A stretch of DNA of 24,520 nucleotides, from contig CAJKWK010000043.1 in assembly GCA_905203555.1 (NCBI GenBank), forward strand, positions 1 through 24,520, read 5' to 3'. This stretch comes from an uncultured Lachnospiraceae bacterium (GTDB taxonomy: Bacteria; Bacillota; Clostridia; Lachnospirales; Lachnospiraceae). The notes beneath the pieces are model-generated. The model searched no databases, was not told where the DNA came from, and was given only the letters and a program-made list of their open reading frames with translations. Shown here piece after piece: positions 7,986-15,041 of the stretch; the first letter of the stretch is position 1; each line of letters opens with the position of its first letter. The position numbers were made by a program, and so were the translations under genes.

Positions 7986-8726
7986 ATGGGCACTCAAACA
8001 AAAGGCTTTTGCAAATATTGTGGAAAAGAATATACAAGAAGTGGAATGCTTCGTCATTTGGAAGCGTGTAAAGAACGAAAAAGTAAATTAGCAATGGAAA
8101 CAGGTAAGAGAAAATGTAAATATTTTCAAATTGTCATTTCTGGTAAATATGCGAAAGCGTATTGGTTAATTGTCGAAACAAGTGAGAATACTACATTAAA
8201 AGAACTAGATCGGTTTATCCGTGATATTTGGGTGGAATGCTGTGGACATCTCAGCACTTTTACGATTCATGGGACGCAATATGAGAGTTGCCCGGTTACA
8301 GACGGATTTTGGGGAAAGCCATCAAAAAATATGAATTTCCGATTAAAAGATGTTGTGGATGTTGGAGATTCTATTTCTTACGAATATGATTTTGGTTCAA
8401 CAACGGAATTGATGCTGAGCATACATAGCCGTCGTGAAGGAGAAAAAAAGAATAACGAAATTATAATTTTATCACGAAATAATCCACCGAAAATTCTTTG
8501 CAGCAATTGTGAACAAAATGAGGCAAAGTGGGTTGATCCTGAAGGATATTATGAAGATCTGCCTTTTTGGTGTGATAAATGTTTAGATGAAGAAAATAGG
8601 GATGAAGAGGAAGAAGGTTACGAGCTGCAATTTTTATTGCCGATTTGTAATTCACCTAGAATGGGTATATGCGGATATGAAGGAAGTGATAGTTATCCGG
8701 AGCGGTTTGAGCCGGATAAACGGTAA
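7986..8726 (+). CDS. Zinc-finger protein with a pRiA4b ORF-3-like domain
   Basis: The 246-residue protein has a C2HC finger at its N-terminus (C9, C12, H24, C28). A core at about 45-150 matches the plasmid pRiA4b ORF-3-like fold (YWLIVETSENTTLKELDRFI, IRDIW, DVVDVGDSISYEYDFGST). A second four-cysteine zinc site follows (C172, C175, C196, C199), and then an acidic stretch (DEENRDEEEE). pRiA4b-like domains occur in mobile-element proteins and their molecular role is not settled. The start is ATG at 7986 with GGAGGG six bases before it; the in-frame GTG at 7968 lies upstream of that site and is unlikely. The next gene, a HipA-type kinase, follows after 23 bp in the same direction, so the two are probably co-transcribed. 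The finger could bind DNA and act as regulator of the unit, but this is inference. Confidence 0.8.
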   Translation: MGTQTKGFCKYCGKEYTRSGMLRHLEACKERKSKLAMETGKRKCKYFQIVISGKYAKAYWLIVETSENTTLKELDRFIRDIWVECCGHLSTFTIHGTQYESCPVTDGFWGKPSKNMNFRLKDVVDVGDSISYEYDFGSTTELMLSIHSRREGEKKNNEIIILSRNNPPKILCSNCEQNEAKWVDPEGYYEDLPFWCDKCLDEENRDEEEEGYELQFLLPICNSPRMGICGYEGSDSYPERFEPDKR

Positions 8727-8749
8727 ATGAGCAGAAATGAGGTGGTATC

Positions 8750-9577
8750 ATGAGAGATATTATTTGCGAATTACAAGATATGAGACATCTGGATTGGGCG
8801 GCAAGAAAAATGTCACCGGGAACTCCTGGGTGTTTCCTGAAAGCATATGAAGAAGTGAATGGTAAAAGGTTATACTATAAGCTCTCTAATTATGATAGTT
8901 ATCGTGGTGTCTTTGGCCATGAATGTGTAAATGAATTGATTGTGAGTCGTGTAATGAATGTTTTGGGGATTCCACATGTGATGTACCAATTGATACATGC
9001 ACAGATTATTCTAGATGGTAAGGAAGAGGAAACATGGATTTCTGTCTCTGAAAATTTTCGCAAAAACAATGAAGAAAAACTGGCATATGATTTATATTAT
9101 GACTTGCAAAAAGAAGAAAATGAATCTCCGCTAGAGTTTGCAATTAGGAATGGTTGGGAATTATCTATGTACCAGATGTTCTGTATCGATTATTTGATTG
9201 CTAATAGAGACCGTCATGGAAGCAATTTGGAAGTGTTGCGAAATGATGAAGAAGACAGTGTGAGAATAGCTCCTTTATTTGATCAGGGCGTATCGTTGTT
9301 GTTTTCAACATATGGTGATGAAAAACTACTTGAAAATGTAGATGTGATGAGAGATTTTCCGGTTAATAACTACATTGGGGCAAAATCTTTGGAGTATAAT
9401 TTATCATTGATACCAAGAGGATATAATCTGCAGATTCATACGTTAAAAAAAGAAGATAGGGATTACATTTTCAAAGATATAAATAATATTTTGTCAGAGA
9501 AGCATATAAACAAAATTTGGGAGATGATTTGGAAAAGGTGGTGTTATTTTGAAAAAGTATGCAATCAAGAGAAATAA
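8750..9577 (+). CDS. Short HipA/CtkA-like serine/threonine kinase
   Basis: The 275-residue protein has the core of a HipA-superfamily kinase: a glycine-rich N-terminal loop (SPGTPGCFLKAYE, 22-34) with a candidate autophosphorylation site S22 or T25; ATP lysine K44 in LYYKLSNYD; helix-C glutamate in HECVNELIVSR; catalytic D154 and metal-binding N159 in ANRDRHGSNL; and D178 of the DxG motif in APLFDQG. Full HipA has about 440 residues; the N-terminal subdomain and linker are absent here, as in HipT and CtkA. The ribosome binding site is GAGGTGG (8739-8745). The next gene overlaps it by 29 bp and encodes what looks like the missing N-subdomain. No HipB-like helix-turn-helix gene is near. It may be a toxin kinase; its substrate is unknown (HipA and HipT act on aminoacyl-tRNA synthetases). 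Confidence 0.8.
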   Translation: MRDIICELQDMRHLDWAARKMSPGTPGCFLKAYEEVNGKRLYYKLSNYDSYRGVFGHECVNELIVSRVMNVLGIPHVMYQLIHAQIILDGKEEETWISVSENFRKNNEEKLAYDLYYDLQKEENESPLEFAIRNGWELSMYQMFCIDYLIANRDRHGSNLEVLRNDEEDSVRIAPLFDQGVSLLFSTYGDEKLLENVDVMRDFPVNNYIGAKSLEYNLSLIPRGYNLQIHTLKKEDRDYIFKDINNILSEKHINKIWEMIWKRWCYFEKVCNQEK

Positions 9578-9884
9578 CAGAAATAAAATTGTCGGAATTT
9601 TAAAGTATGATGAGAGAACCAAGAAATATACAATCGATATTCCGGAAGATGTTTCATATAAGGATGCCCCATTTATGATATCGTTATTTTTAAAAAAAGG
9701 TATTCGCTCCATGAATTCTGAGTGGAGTATGCGTTGGGTGCAAAGCAGAATTATTCCGAGTAGTAGACAGAACATTGGAGAAATACTTCGTGTGAATGGA
9801 ATGCGTTCATATGACGAACACAAATTGCTGTTAAAAAATGAGGGAAGAAGTTGTCAGGATGAATTCTATATTGAACAGATGTAG
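9549..9884 (+). CDS. HipS-like / HipA N-subdomain-like small protein
   Basis: The 111-residue protein starts at TTG, seven bases after AAGGTGG (9534-9541), and overlaps the kinase gene by 29 bp. By eye it follows the N-terminal subdomain of E. coli HipA: NKIVGILKYD against the VGEL strand, FMISLFLKKG against LSLSLPLQRG, WVQSRIIPSSRQNIGEIL against FFDNLLPDSPIVRDRI, and YDEHKLLLKNEGRSCQD against FDLLSEIGRDS. In split HipBST systems the corresponding piece (HipS) is a separate antitoxin gene placed before the kinase; here it follows the kinase. It may therefore neutralise or regulate the kinase. The match is visual, not computed, and the antitoxin role is inference. Confidence 0.65.
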   Translation: MKKYAIKRNNRNKIVGILKYDERTKKYTIDIPEDVSYKDAPFMISLFLKKGIRSMNSEWSMRWVQSRIIPSSRQNIGEILRVNGMRSYDEHKLLLKNEGRSCQDEFYIEQM

Positions 9885-10020
9885 TCGGTGAGGTGTTCTG
9901 AGAAGTAATGAGAAGCCCTGCGTTTGTAACGTGTATGCAACACCACATTTCAAGAACCCAGTAAAATCAAGCGTTCCTGGTTACCTAAACGATAATAAAA
10001 TCAAATATAAGAGAATTATT

Positions 10021-10056
10021 AAAACCCTTGAAAATGTTGCATTTTCAAGGGTTTTC
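10021..10056 (+). terminator. 16-bp perfect hairpin, probable bidirectional terminator
   Basis: AAAACCCTTGAAAATG (10021-10036) and its exact complement (10040-10055) enclose only TTG, with A and T tracts at the ends. Outer arms GAGAAT (10011-10016) and ATTCTC (10068-10073) could extend it across an internal loop. It lies 136 bp after the HipS-like gene. Confidence 0.75.
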
Positions 10057-10107
10057 TGTATTAAACGATTCTCTAGAACAGTGTTAAACTTTGTAAAATG
10101 GTATCGG

Positions 10108-10140
10108 TAACTGACACGTAACTAACGCATAACTGACAAG
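10108..10140 (+). repeat. Three tandem 11-bp imperfect repeats before abiF
   Basis: The units are TAACTGACACG (10108-10118), TAACTAACGCA (10119-10129) and TAACTGACAAG (10130-10140). They share TAACT-AC at exactly one DNA-turn spacing, and the last unit overlaps the possible -35 (CTGACA, 10133-10138). Confidence 0.7.
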
Positions 10141-10163
10141 TTGTTTCATAGATTTGCTATAAT
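10133..10163 (+). promoter_or_regulatory. Promoter of the abiF-like gene
   Basis: TGCTATAAT (10155-10163) is a consensus extended -10. CTGACA at 10133-10138 would give a 19-bp spacer, long but tolerated with an extended -10. Transcription would start near 10170, about 100 bases before the gene. Confidence 0.55.
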
Positions 10164-10268
10164 CCTCTGATTATTATTTAAATCCAGTGTGACATAAAGT
10201 AGAAAAATGTCTTTTATTGTAATAATTAAGGATGTATAATGTCAAAAAAGAAGTAAAGAGGAAATTTT

Positions 10269-11192
10269 ATGAAGTTGCTTAAAACGAGTGATGAATTAAT
10301 AGCACATATGAAAATAAAAGGAATAAAATTTAATATAGTAAAGGAAGAAGATGCAAAAATATTTCTTTAAAATAATAATTACTATATGAAGTTGGCTTCT
10401 TATAGGGCAAATTATGAAAAACGCAAAAGTAATGGTGAGTACATAAATCTTGATTTTGCTTACTTACAGGAATTGTCAACAATCGATATGCATTTGCGGT
10501 ATTCAATATTGCAAATGTGTCTTGATGTTGAACACGCTTTAAAAACTAGATTGTTAAAAGATATAGAGGATAATCCAGAAGAAGATGGTTATGATATTAT
10601 AAGAAGGTTTATCACAAAGTATGAAAGAAGTTGTCAAAACATACAGAAACATAAATCCAGCGAATATTGTAGAGAATTGATTGAAAAGTATTATCCGTAT
10701 TTTCCTACATGGGTGTTTGTAGAATTAATATCTTTTGGAGATATGGTAAAACTATATGAATATTATTCTGAGAGATATCCAGGACGCTTGAAAGATAGCG
10801 AATTGTTGTATTCTATTAGAGATTTAAGAAATGCAACTGCTCATAGCAACTGTTTGATAAACAAATTGCAAAAGGGAACAAACAAGCCATCTGTAAAAAT
10901 TATAAAATTTGTTTCCAATATAGACGGAATAGGTACATCTATGAGAACGAATAAATTGAGTAACAAATTTTTGTATGATTTTATTTCTCTGCTTTATGTT
11001 TATAATGAATTTATCAACGTAAATATTGTAAAAGAGAAAAGATTTAAGCAAATACAGGAATTTATAGATGGTCGTGTAATAAAAAATAGCGAGTATTTTG
11101 AAAAAAATGAATGTATAAAAACGGCCTACACATTTGTGAAAAAAGTTGTGTCAATAACTTTTGAAAATGTCACTTTTTTAGAAGAACATTAA
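10269..11192 (+). pseudogene. AbiF/Abi_2 abortive-infection HEPN protein, interrupted by one stop codon
   Basis: Translation from ATG 10269, seven bases after AGAGG, gives 33 codons ending in DAKIFL. Then comes TAA (10368-10370), and the same frame continues NNNYYMKLASYRANYEKR to 11192. FL-x-NNNYY-x-L-x-SYR is the unbroken N-terminal signature of Abi_2/AbiF proteins, so a single nonsense codon interrupts an otherwise full-length gene of about 307 codons. The HEPN RNase motif is intact (RNATAH, an Rx4H, codons 10827-10844), and no frameshift is seen. Restart at ATG 10386 would lose the conserved N-terminus and has no ribosome binding site. Family members are HEPN RNases that act in abortive infection. 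Either it is a recent loss, a sequencing error, or the stop is read through. Confidence 0.85.
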
Positions 11193-11225
11193 CTTGAGAA
11201 AATGTCACTTCTTTATTGGCTTTTT
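11156..11225 (+). repeat. 35-nt direct repeat spanning the abiF stop codon
   Basis: Unit one begins AACTTTTGAAAATGTCACTT (11156-11175) and unit two AACTTGAGAAAATGTCACTT (11191-11210), 18 of 20 bases identical at a 35-nt period. The remaining 15 bases of each unit are less alike. The abiF stop codon lies at the join. A shorter relative, GAAAAATGTC, occurs in the abiF leader near 10203. Confidence 0.6.
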
Positions 11226-11329
11226 GAACTATAATTATCACTTCATGGACATCAAGGATATATGAACAGCATGCTGTCCTTGACGCCCATGAAGATGATA
11301 ATTGTTTGTTAATCAAGCCAATTAAGAAG
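11208..11329. repeat. 122-nt nested palindrome downstream of abiF
   Basis: Outer arms 11208-11222 and 11315-11329 match at 14 of 15 positions. Inside them a second hairpin pairs 11233-11260 with 11275-11303 (about 26 pairs, one bulged A at 11295, two mismatches). A perfect 12-bp palindrome, ACAGCATGCTGT (11266-11277), sits at the tip. No T run follows, so it is not a simple terminator. It could be a structured RNA, a MITE-like insertion or a recombination site. Confidence 0.7.
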
Positions 11330-11461
11330 CAGACTGCTGTTTTTCAAAGAACAGCTCATAAAGGAATTTTAACGAAAGATTGTAATCTTCAGCCCACCAG
11401 ATTTTCTTCCATTCCTCGCTACTATGGATGAGATGCGGGGTTACACTTTTTACAGTTTTCT
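11322..11461 (-). pseudogene. Unrecognised 3' gene remnant at the island edge
   Basis: On the minus strand an open frame ends HSSEEWKKIWWAEDYN, then LSLKFLYELFFEKQQSAS and TAA. Its composition looks protein-like rather than random, and it stops exactly at the outer arm of the palindrome. To the right it would run into the antiporter/kinase gene on the opposite strand, so only about 45 codons can belong to it. No family is recognised. It may be the tail of a lost island gene, or chance. Confidence 0.3.
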
Positions 11462-12247
11462 TTGATACCTTTATTGGTCTTGAGTACACCGGCGCCGGAA
11501 TGTGCACAGATCATTCAGGGAACAATTGCGGCAGCAGCGGTGATTAATGAGATCATTGCGGTTATCATGGCGAAAAAAGGATTTGAGTGGGCCGGAGAAT
11601 TTGAGAGTGATACGATCGCAACAGCTGTCAAAGCGGTGGAAGATACGGCGGAAGGATATTCGAAACATCCGATCATTACTATCAGCAGACAGTACGGAAG
11701 TGGCGGAAGAGAAGTTGGAAAGCAGTTGGCAGAACGTTTGGGAATTCCGTTTTATGACCACGAACTGATCGAGATGGCAGCAGAGACCTGTCCGATTGAC
11801 AGGAGTTTCTTTGAAAATGCAGACACTCAGGGCGCAGGAGGATTCTGGTATGAATTGGGAGAAGGAATGCACAATGAGTTGTCAGTGAGTGACCGGGCAT
11901 TTTTGCATCAGGCATCTTTGATCAGAGAAATTGCAAATAAAGGTGGATGTATCATCGTGGGACGGTGTGCAGATTATCTGCTGAAAGACCATCCGAATGT
12001 GACGAAAGTGTTTGTTTATGCAGATTTGGAAAGTCGGAAAGAGCGAATTGAACACGTTTATAAAGAGGCGGATGAAAAGGCGTTGGGAAGAATTGAGAAG
12101 ACAGATAAAAAACGGGCGTCTTATTATAAATATTATACCGGACAGGATTTTGGAGAGGCGAAAAATTATGATATTTGTCTGAATAGCAGCTTTCTTGGAA
12201 TTGAGCGGTGTGTAGAAATCATACAGTCAGCGGTAAGTGAAGGGTAA
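11462..12247 (+). pseudogene. 5'-truncated cation/proton antiporter fused to a cytidylate-kinase-like domain
   Basis: The open frame of 261 codons begins abruptly with LLVLSTPAPECAQIIQGT and AAAAVINEIIAVIMAKKGF, which resembles the final transmembrane helix and tail of a CPA-type cation/proton antiporter. After a linker (about 45-65) comes a complete cytidylate-kinase-like domain (Cytidylate_kin2 type): ISRQYGSGGREVGKQLAERL nucleotide loop, PFYDHELI, IIVGRCADYLL, VFVYADLESRKERI. Such antiporter-kinase fusions normally have a whole multi-helix membrane domain in front, and this is missing. No ribosome binding site precedes the TTG at 11462 or the ATG at 11567. Island insertion or deletion is the likely cause. 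The kinase part might still be made if a start is used, but that is unproven. Confidence 0.7.
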
Positions 12248-12280
12248 TCTCCCCTTTTTATAGAATATTGAGCAAAAAAG

Positions 12281-12320
12281 TGCCACACCTTTGTGCATAC
12301 AAGGGAAGTGGTATTTTTTT
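12281..12320 (+). terminator. Intrinsic terminator after the truncated kinase gene
   Basis: TGCCAC (12281-12286) pairs with GTGGTA (12308-12313), and inside it CCTTTGT (12288-12294) pairs with ACAAGGG (12299-12305). Seven T follow. It marks the original 3' end of the gene. Confidence 0.75.
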
Positions 12321-12341
12321 ATTCCTATAGAGTAAGAACTA

Positions 12342-12350
12342 TGGTAAAAT
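12342..12350 (+). promoter_or_regulatory. Extended -10 promoter for the S41 peptidase gene
   Basis: TGGTAAAAT provides a TG-extended -10. TTCCTA, 17 bp upstream of it, is a poor -35. The start codon is about 60 bp downstream. Confidence 0.4.
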
Positions 12351-12408
12351 TAATAAAATTGATATGTTGCAACGATCCTAAAAATTGGAAAGATTTACAG
12401 GAGGGGCT

Positions 12409-14175
12409 ATGAAAAAGAAGTATATCATTGGCGGCGTGTTGGTAGTGATTTTGATCATCGGGTTTGTGTTTGCGAAGGATTACGTTTCTTTAAACAAGAA
12501 ATCTCTAAAGCGGGATTATGATACTGAGTTTGAACAAGGATCAAATATCAAAACAGAAGAGCTGTCGGAAGGTCAAGTAGAGTCATTGTATAAACTTTGT
12601 AAAGTCTGGGGATATGCAAAATATCATCACCCGGACGTGATTTCCGGGGAAGTGAACTGGGATGCAGAGCTTTTTCGCGTAATGCCGGATGTGCTGAATG
12701 CTGCAAATGCAACGGATGTTAATCGGGTCTTGCTGGATTGGCTGAATCGTTTTCCGGTGAAACCAGAGCAGAGCGAACTGACAGAAGAGAGTGAAAAGTG
12801 GGTGCAGTTTCAGAAAGAAAGTGGCAAGAAAGTATTGGATACATCATGGATTCGGGATGTGGATTTCTTGGACGAGGGGTTAAGCGAGTATCTTGGAAGT
12901 CTGTCAGAATTATACATTTCTGATAGGGAAAATGCGTATGCGTCATTCGATAAAATAGGAACTGTTTCCTTTGAAAATGAAAAAATGTACGATGTCTCAG
13001 ACGGCGATATGGGAATGTATTTGCTCGGATTATTTCGTTTTTGGAATATATACGAATATTATTCGCCCAATGTAGAAATCACGACAGAGGATTGGAATAT
13101 TGTTTTGCGGAATGCGATTCCAAGTGTTGCCGGTGCAAGAGATTATCGCGGTTATGCAAAGGCGATAGCAGAAGTTGTCGCAAAAACAGGAGATGCCCAC
13201 AGTCTTGTTGTGGATAAAGAACTATTTTTATACTATTACTATGGAAAGTATTTCTTGCCTTGTGACATTAGGATAATTGATGAAAAAGTTGTTGTTACAC
13301 AGGCAAGAAAAAGCGAAAAACAATTGCAACCGGGGGATGTTTTATTAGAGATTGATGGAATGTCTCTCCAAGATCGAATAGAGGAGCAGCGAAAATATCA
13401 TGCACTTCCGGAGCAGAATAAAATGCTGATTCAAATAAAACATTTATTACTTGAAACAAAGGAAGAAAAGGCAGAAGTTCAAATCTTGCGTGGGACAGAA
13501 ATAAAAACACTGCAGGTGAATACTTTGGAGTATCAATACAGCTATCAAAATCCGATTCCGAATGGACGTATGGAATCTACGAATATTGGATATATTGATC
13601 CCTCTTCTTTGGAACAAGGCGACCTTGAGAAACTTATGAAAGAGTTGATGGATACGGATGGGATTATTGTAGATTTGAGATATTATCCGTCTACGGCAAT
13701 CATGTATCTTTTGAGTGAGTACATCAATCCGACGCAGGAGGTATTTGCGTATCTAGGTTATCCAAATCAGGCGATGCCGGGAGCATTTCTGAATTTGGAA
13801 GTGGTGAGTGGGAGCGGAACTTTGAAAGAGCAGCAAAACGATATCCGTACATTTGCCCAATATTCAGGAAAGGTTATTCTTTTAATGGATGAAGGAAGTC
13901 AAAGCCAGAGTGAATTTACAATTATGTCTTTGAGACAGGCGCCGAATGCGATTGTTGTTGGAAATCCTTCGATTGGTGCGGATGGAAATGTCGCAGTGGT
14001 TCATTTGCCGGGGAATATAAGGTTTGGAATATCCGGTCTTGGTGTGTATACTCCAACAGGCGAGCAGACACAGCGGTGTGGCTTACAGCCGGATATTGAG
14101 TGCTATCAAACGATAGAGGGAATTTTGGCTGGAAAAGATGAGTTGATTGAAAAGGCGATTGAGCTGATAAAGTAA
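12409..14175 (+). CDS. Membrane-anchored S41-family (tricorn-like) peptidase
   Basis: The 588-residue protein has an N-terminal membrane anchor (KKKYIIGG, then about 18 hydrophobic residues) with the rest predicted outside the membrane. The sequence keeps GDAHS (H264), a PDZ-like region (about 295-360, QLQPGDVLLEIDGMS), and the S41 catalytic region with DEGSQSQSEF (serines 497-501). The TxGKG lysine of CtpA/Prc-type S41 peptidases is not present: the matching place reads SIGADGN. A tricorn-type Ser/His mechanism is therefore more likely than the Ser-Lys dyad. AGGAGGGG (12399-12406) supports this ATG over an upstream in-frame ATG at 12385. The next gene starts 25 bp later and may be co-transcribed. 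Its substrate is unknown. Confidence 0.8.
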   Translation: MKKKYIIGGVLVVILIIGFVFAKDYVSLNKKSLKRDYDTEFEQGSNIKTEELSEGQVESLYKLCKVWGYAKYHHPDVISGEVNWDAELFRVMPDVLNAANATDVNRVLLDWLNRFPVKPEQSELTEESEKWVQFQKESGKKVLDTSWIRDVDFLDEGLSEYLGSLSELYISDRENAYASFDKIGTVSFENEKMYDVSDGDMGMYLLGLFRFWNIYEYYSPNVEITTEDWNIVLRNAIPSVAGARDYRGYAKAIAEVVAKTGDAHSLVVDKELFLYYYYGKYFLPCDIRIIDEKVVVTQARKSEKQLQPGDVLLEIDGMSLQDRIEEQRKYHALPEQNKMLIQIKHLLLETKEEKAEVQILRGTEIKTLQVNTLEYQYSYQNPIPNGRMESTNIGYIDPSSLEQGDLEKLMKELMDTDGIIVDLRYYPSTAIMYLLSEYINPTQEVFAYLGYPNQAMPGAFLNLEVVSGSGTLKEQQNDIRTFAQYSGKVILLMDEGSQSQSEFTIMSLRQAPNAIVVGNPSIGADGNVAVVHLPGNIRFGISGLGVYTPTGEQTQRCGLQPDIECYQTIEGILAGKDELIEKAIELIK

Positions 14176-14200
14176 ATACTGGAAAATGAAAGGTGAAGTT

Positions 14201-14881
14201 ATGAAACGAGAAATGGATATCAATGAAGTGTCGGATGGAAAACGATATTCATCAAATGATATGGTGAAGATTGGATGCGATGACTGCAGTGGTTGTTCTG
14301 ATTGCTGTACCGGAATGGGAAGTTCTATTTTATTAGATCCGTATGATGTGTATCAGCTGACCGGAAATCTGAATCGGAGCTTTGATGAATTGATGAGCTG
14401 GAATCTGGATGGAGAAGAAGGCGGTTCCGGTGTCATCGGGCTTGATGTGATGGATGGGCTGATTCTTCCGCATCTCAATATGGTGGGCGCACAGGAACGC
14501 TGTTCTTTTTTGAATGAAGAGGGGAGATGCAGTATTCACAGCTTTCGACCGGGATTCTGCAGATTGTTTCCGTTGGGGCGGATTTATGAGAATGGAAGTT
14601 TTCAGTATTTTCATCAAATACATGAGTGTAGGAAAGTGCATCGCACGAAGGTGAAAATCAATAAATGGCTGGGGATCCCGAATTTGAAAAAATACGAGCA
14701 ATTTGTATTAGACTGGCATGATTTTTTGGAAAAGGTTGGAGAGGAAATTCGAGCAAGTGAGGAGGAAGGTGCAGTCAAACAGACAGGGTTGAGTCTGCTT
14801 TATGTGTTCTATCGGAAACCTTATGATTTTCAACGGGATTTCTATGAGCAGTTTTATGAGAAACTGGAACAGTTGGTTTAG
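14201..14881 (+). CDS. YkgJ-family cysteine-cluster protein
   Basis: The 226-residue cytoplasmic protein has the CxxCxxC-x2-CC type cluster CDDCSGCSDCC near the N-terminus. Further conserved cysteines follow in ERCSFLNEEGRCSIHSFRPG and FCRLFPLGR, and then HECRKVH. YkgJ-family proteins carry eight or so cysteines believed to bind zinc or an Fe-S cluster; their function is not established. ATG 14201 with AAAGGTG five bases upstream is preferred to the in-frame ATG at 14186, which has no ribosome binding site. It is probably the second gene of the S41 peptidase operon, and a terminator follows. Confidence 0.85.
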   Translation: MKREMDINEVSDGKRYSSNDMVKIGCDDCSGCSDCCTGMGSSILLDPYDVYQLTGNLNRSFDELMSWNLDGEEGGSGVIGLDVMDGLILPHLNMVGAQERCSFLNEEGRCSIHSFRPGFCRLFPLGRIYENGSFQYFHQIHECRKVHRTKVKINKWLGIPNLKKYEQFVLDWHDFLEKVGEEIRASEEEGAVKQTGLSLLYVFYRKPYDFQRDFYEQFYEKLEQLV

Positions 14882-14907
14882 AGGAAGAGTTTGATATTTA
14901 TGCAAGA

Positions 14908-14966
14908 ATAACAAGGAGACGGTTGCGCGATGGATCGGTGCTGAAACGTTCTCTTGTTATTTTTAT
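14908..14966 (+). terminator. Intrinsic terminator after the cysteine-cluster gene
   Basis: ATAACAA (14908-14914) and GAGA (14916-14919) pair with TCTC (14950-14953) and TTGTTAT (14954-14960), with one bulged G. TTTT and more AT-rich sequence follow. The loop is long (30 nt). Confidence 0.65.
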
Positions 14967-15012
14967 TATAAAAGAGTTTTATAATAAAATACAAAACTGT
15001 ACATATAGGATA

Positions 15013-15041
15013 TTGACAGTATATGCAATGAAGTATATACT
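15013..15041 (+). promoter_or_regulatory. Sigma-A promoter of the GntR/ABC operon
   Basis: TTGACA (15013-15018), a 17-bp spacer and TATACT (15036-15041) make a near-consensus promoter. Transcription would begin close to 15048. Confidence 0.85.

Larger units (their letters stand above)
9885..10268 (+). other. 384-bp intergenic region between the HipA-type unit and abiF
   Basis: Bases 9885-10010 show no gene. Then come a nested hairpin (10011-10073), three 11-bp direct repeats (10108-10140), an extended -10 promoter (10155-10163) and a leader of about 100 bases up to abiF, with AGAGG at 10257-10261. The leader is AT-rich and without a convincing ORF. It is long enough to carry a regulatory RNA. 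Confidence 0.6.
6295..11460. mobile_element. Putative integrase-bearing accessory island (left limit uncertain)
   Basis: The stretch holds a tyrosine recombinase, gene remnants, a HipA-type kinase unit and an abortive-infection gene, and is visibly more AT-rich than the housekeeping genes to the right. On the right it stops inside a gene: only the last part of an antiporter/cytidylate-kinase fusion remains from about 11462. The missing 5' part of that gene is nowhere else in the window, so the left limit could lie at the terminator near 6295 or before base 1. No duplicated attachment site was found. No conjugation, replication or phage structural genes are seen. Confidence 0.45.

Noticed and set aside
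10011..10073. A CRISPR-like or ncRNA reading of the nested hairpin after the HipS-like gene
   Set aside because: There is only one perfect hairpin with A/T flanks at the end of a transcription unit, so a terminator explains it. There are no spaced repeats.
6285..11461. Direct repeats marking attL/attR of the island
   Set aside because: By-eye comparison of 6290-6420 with 11320-11470 found no shared core, and the left limit may lie outside the window.
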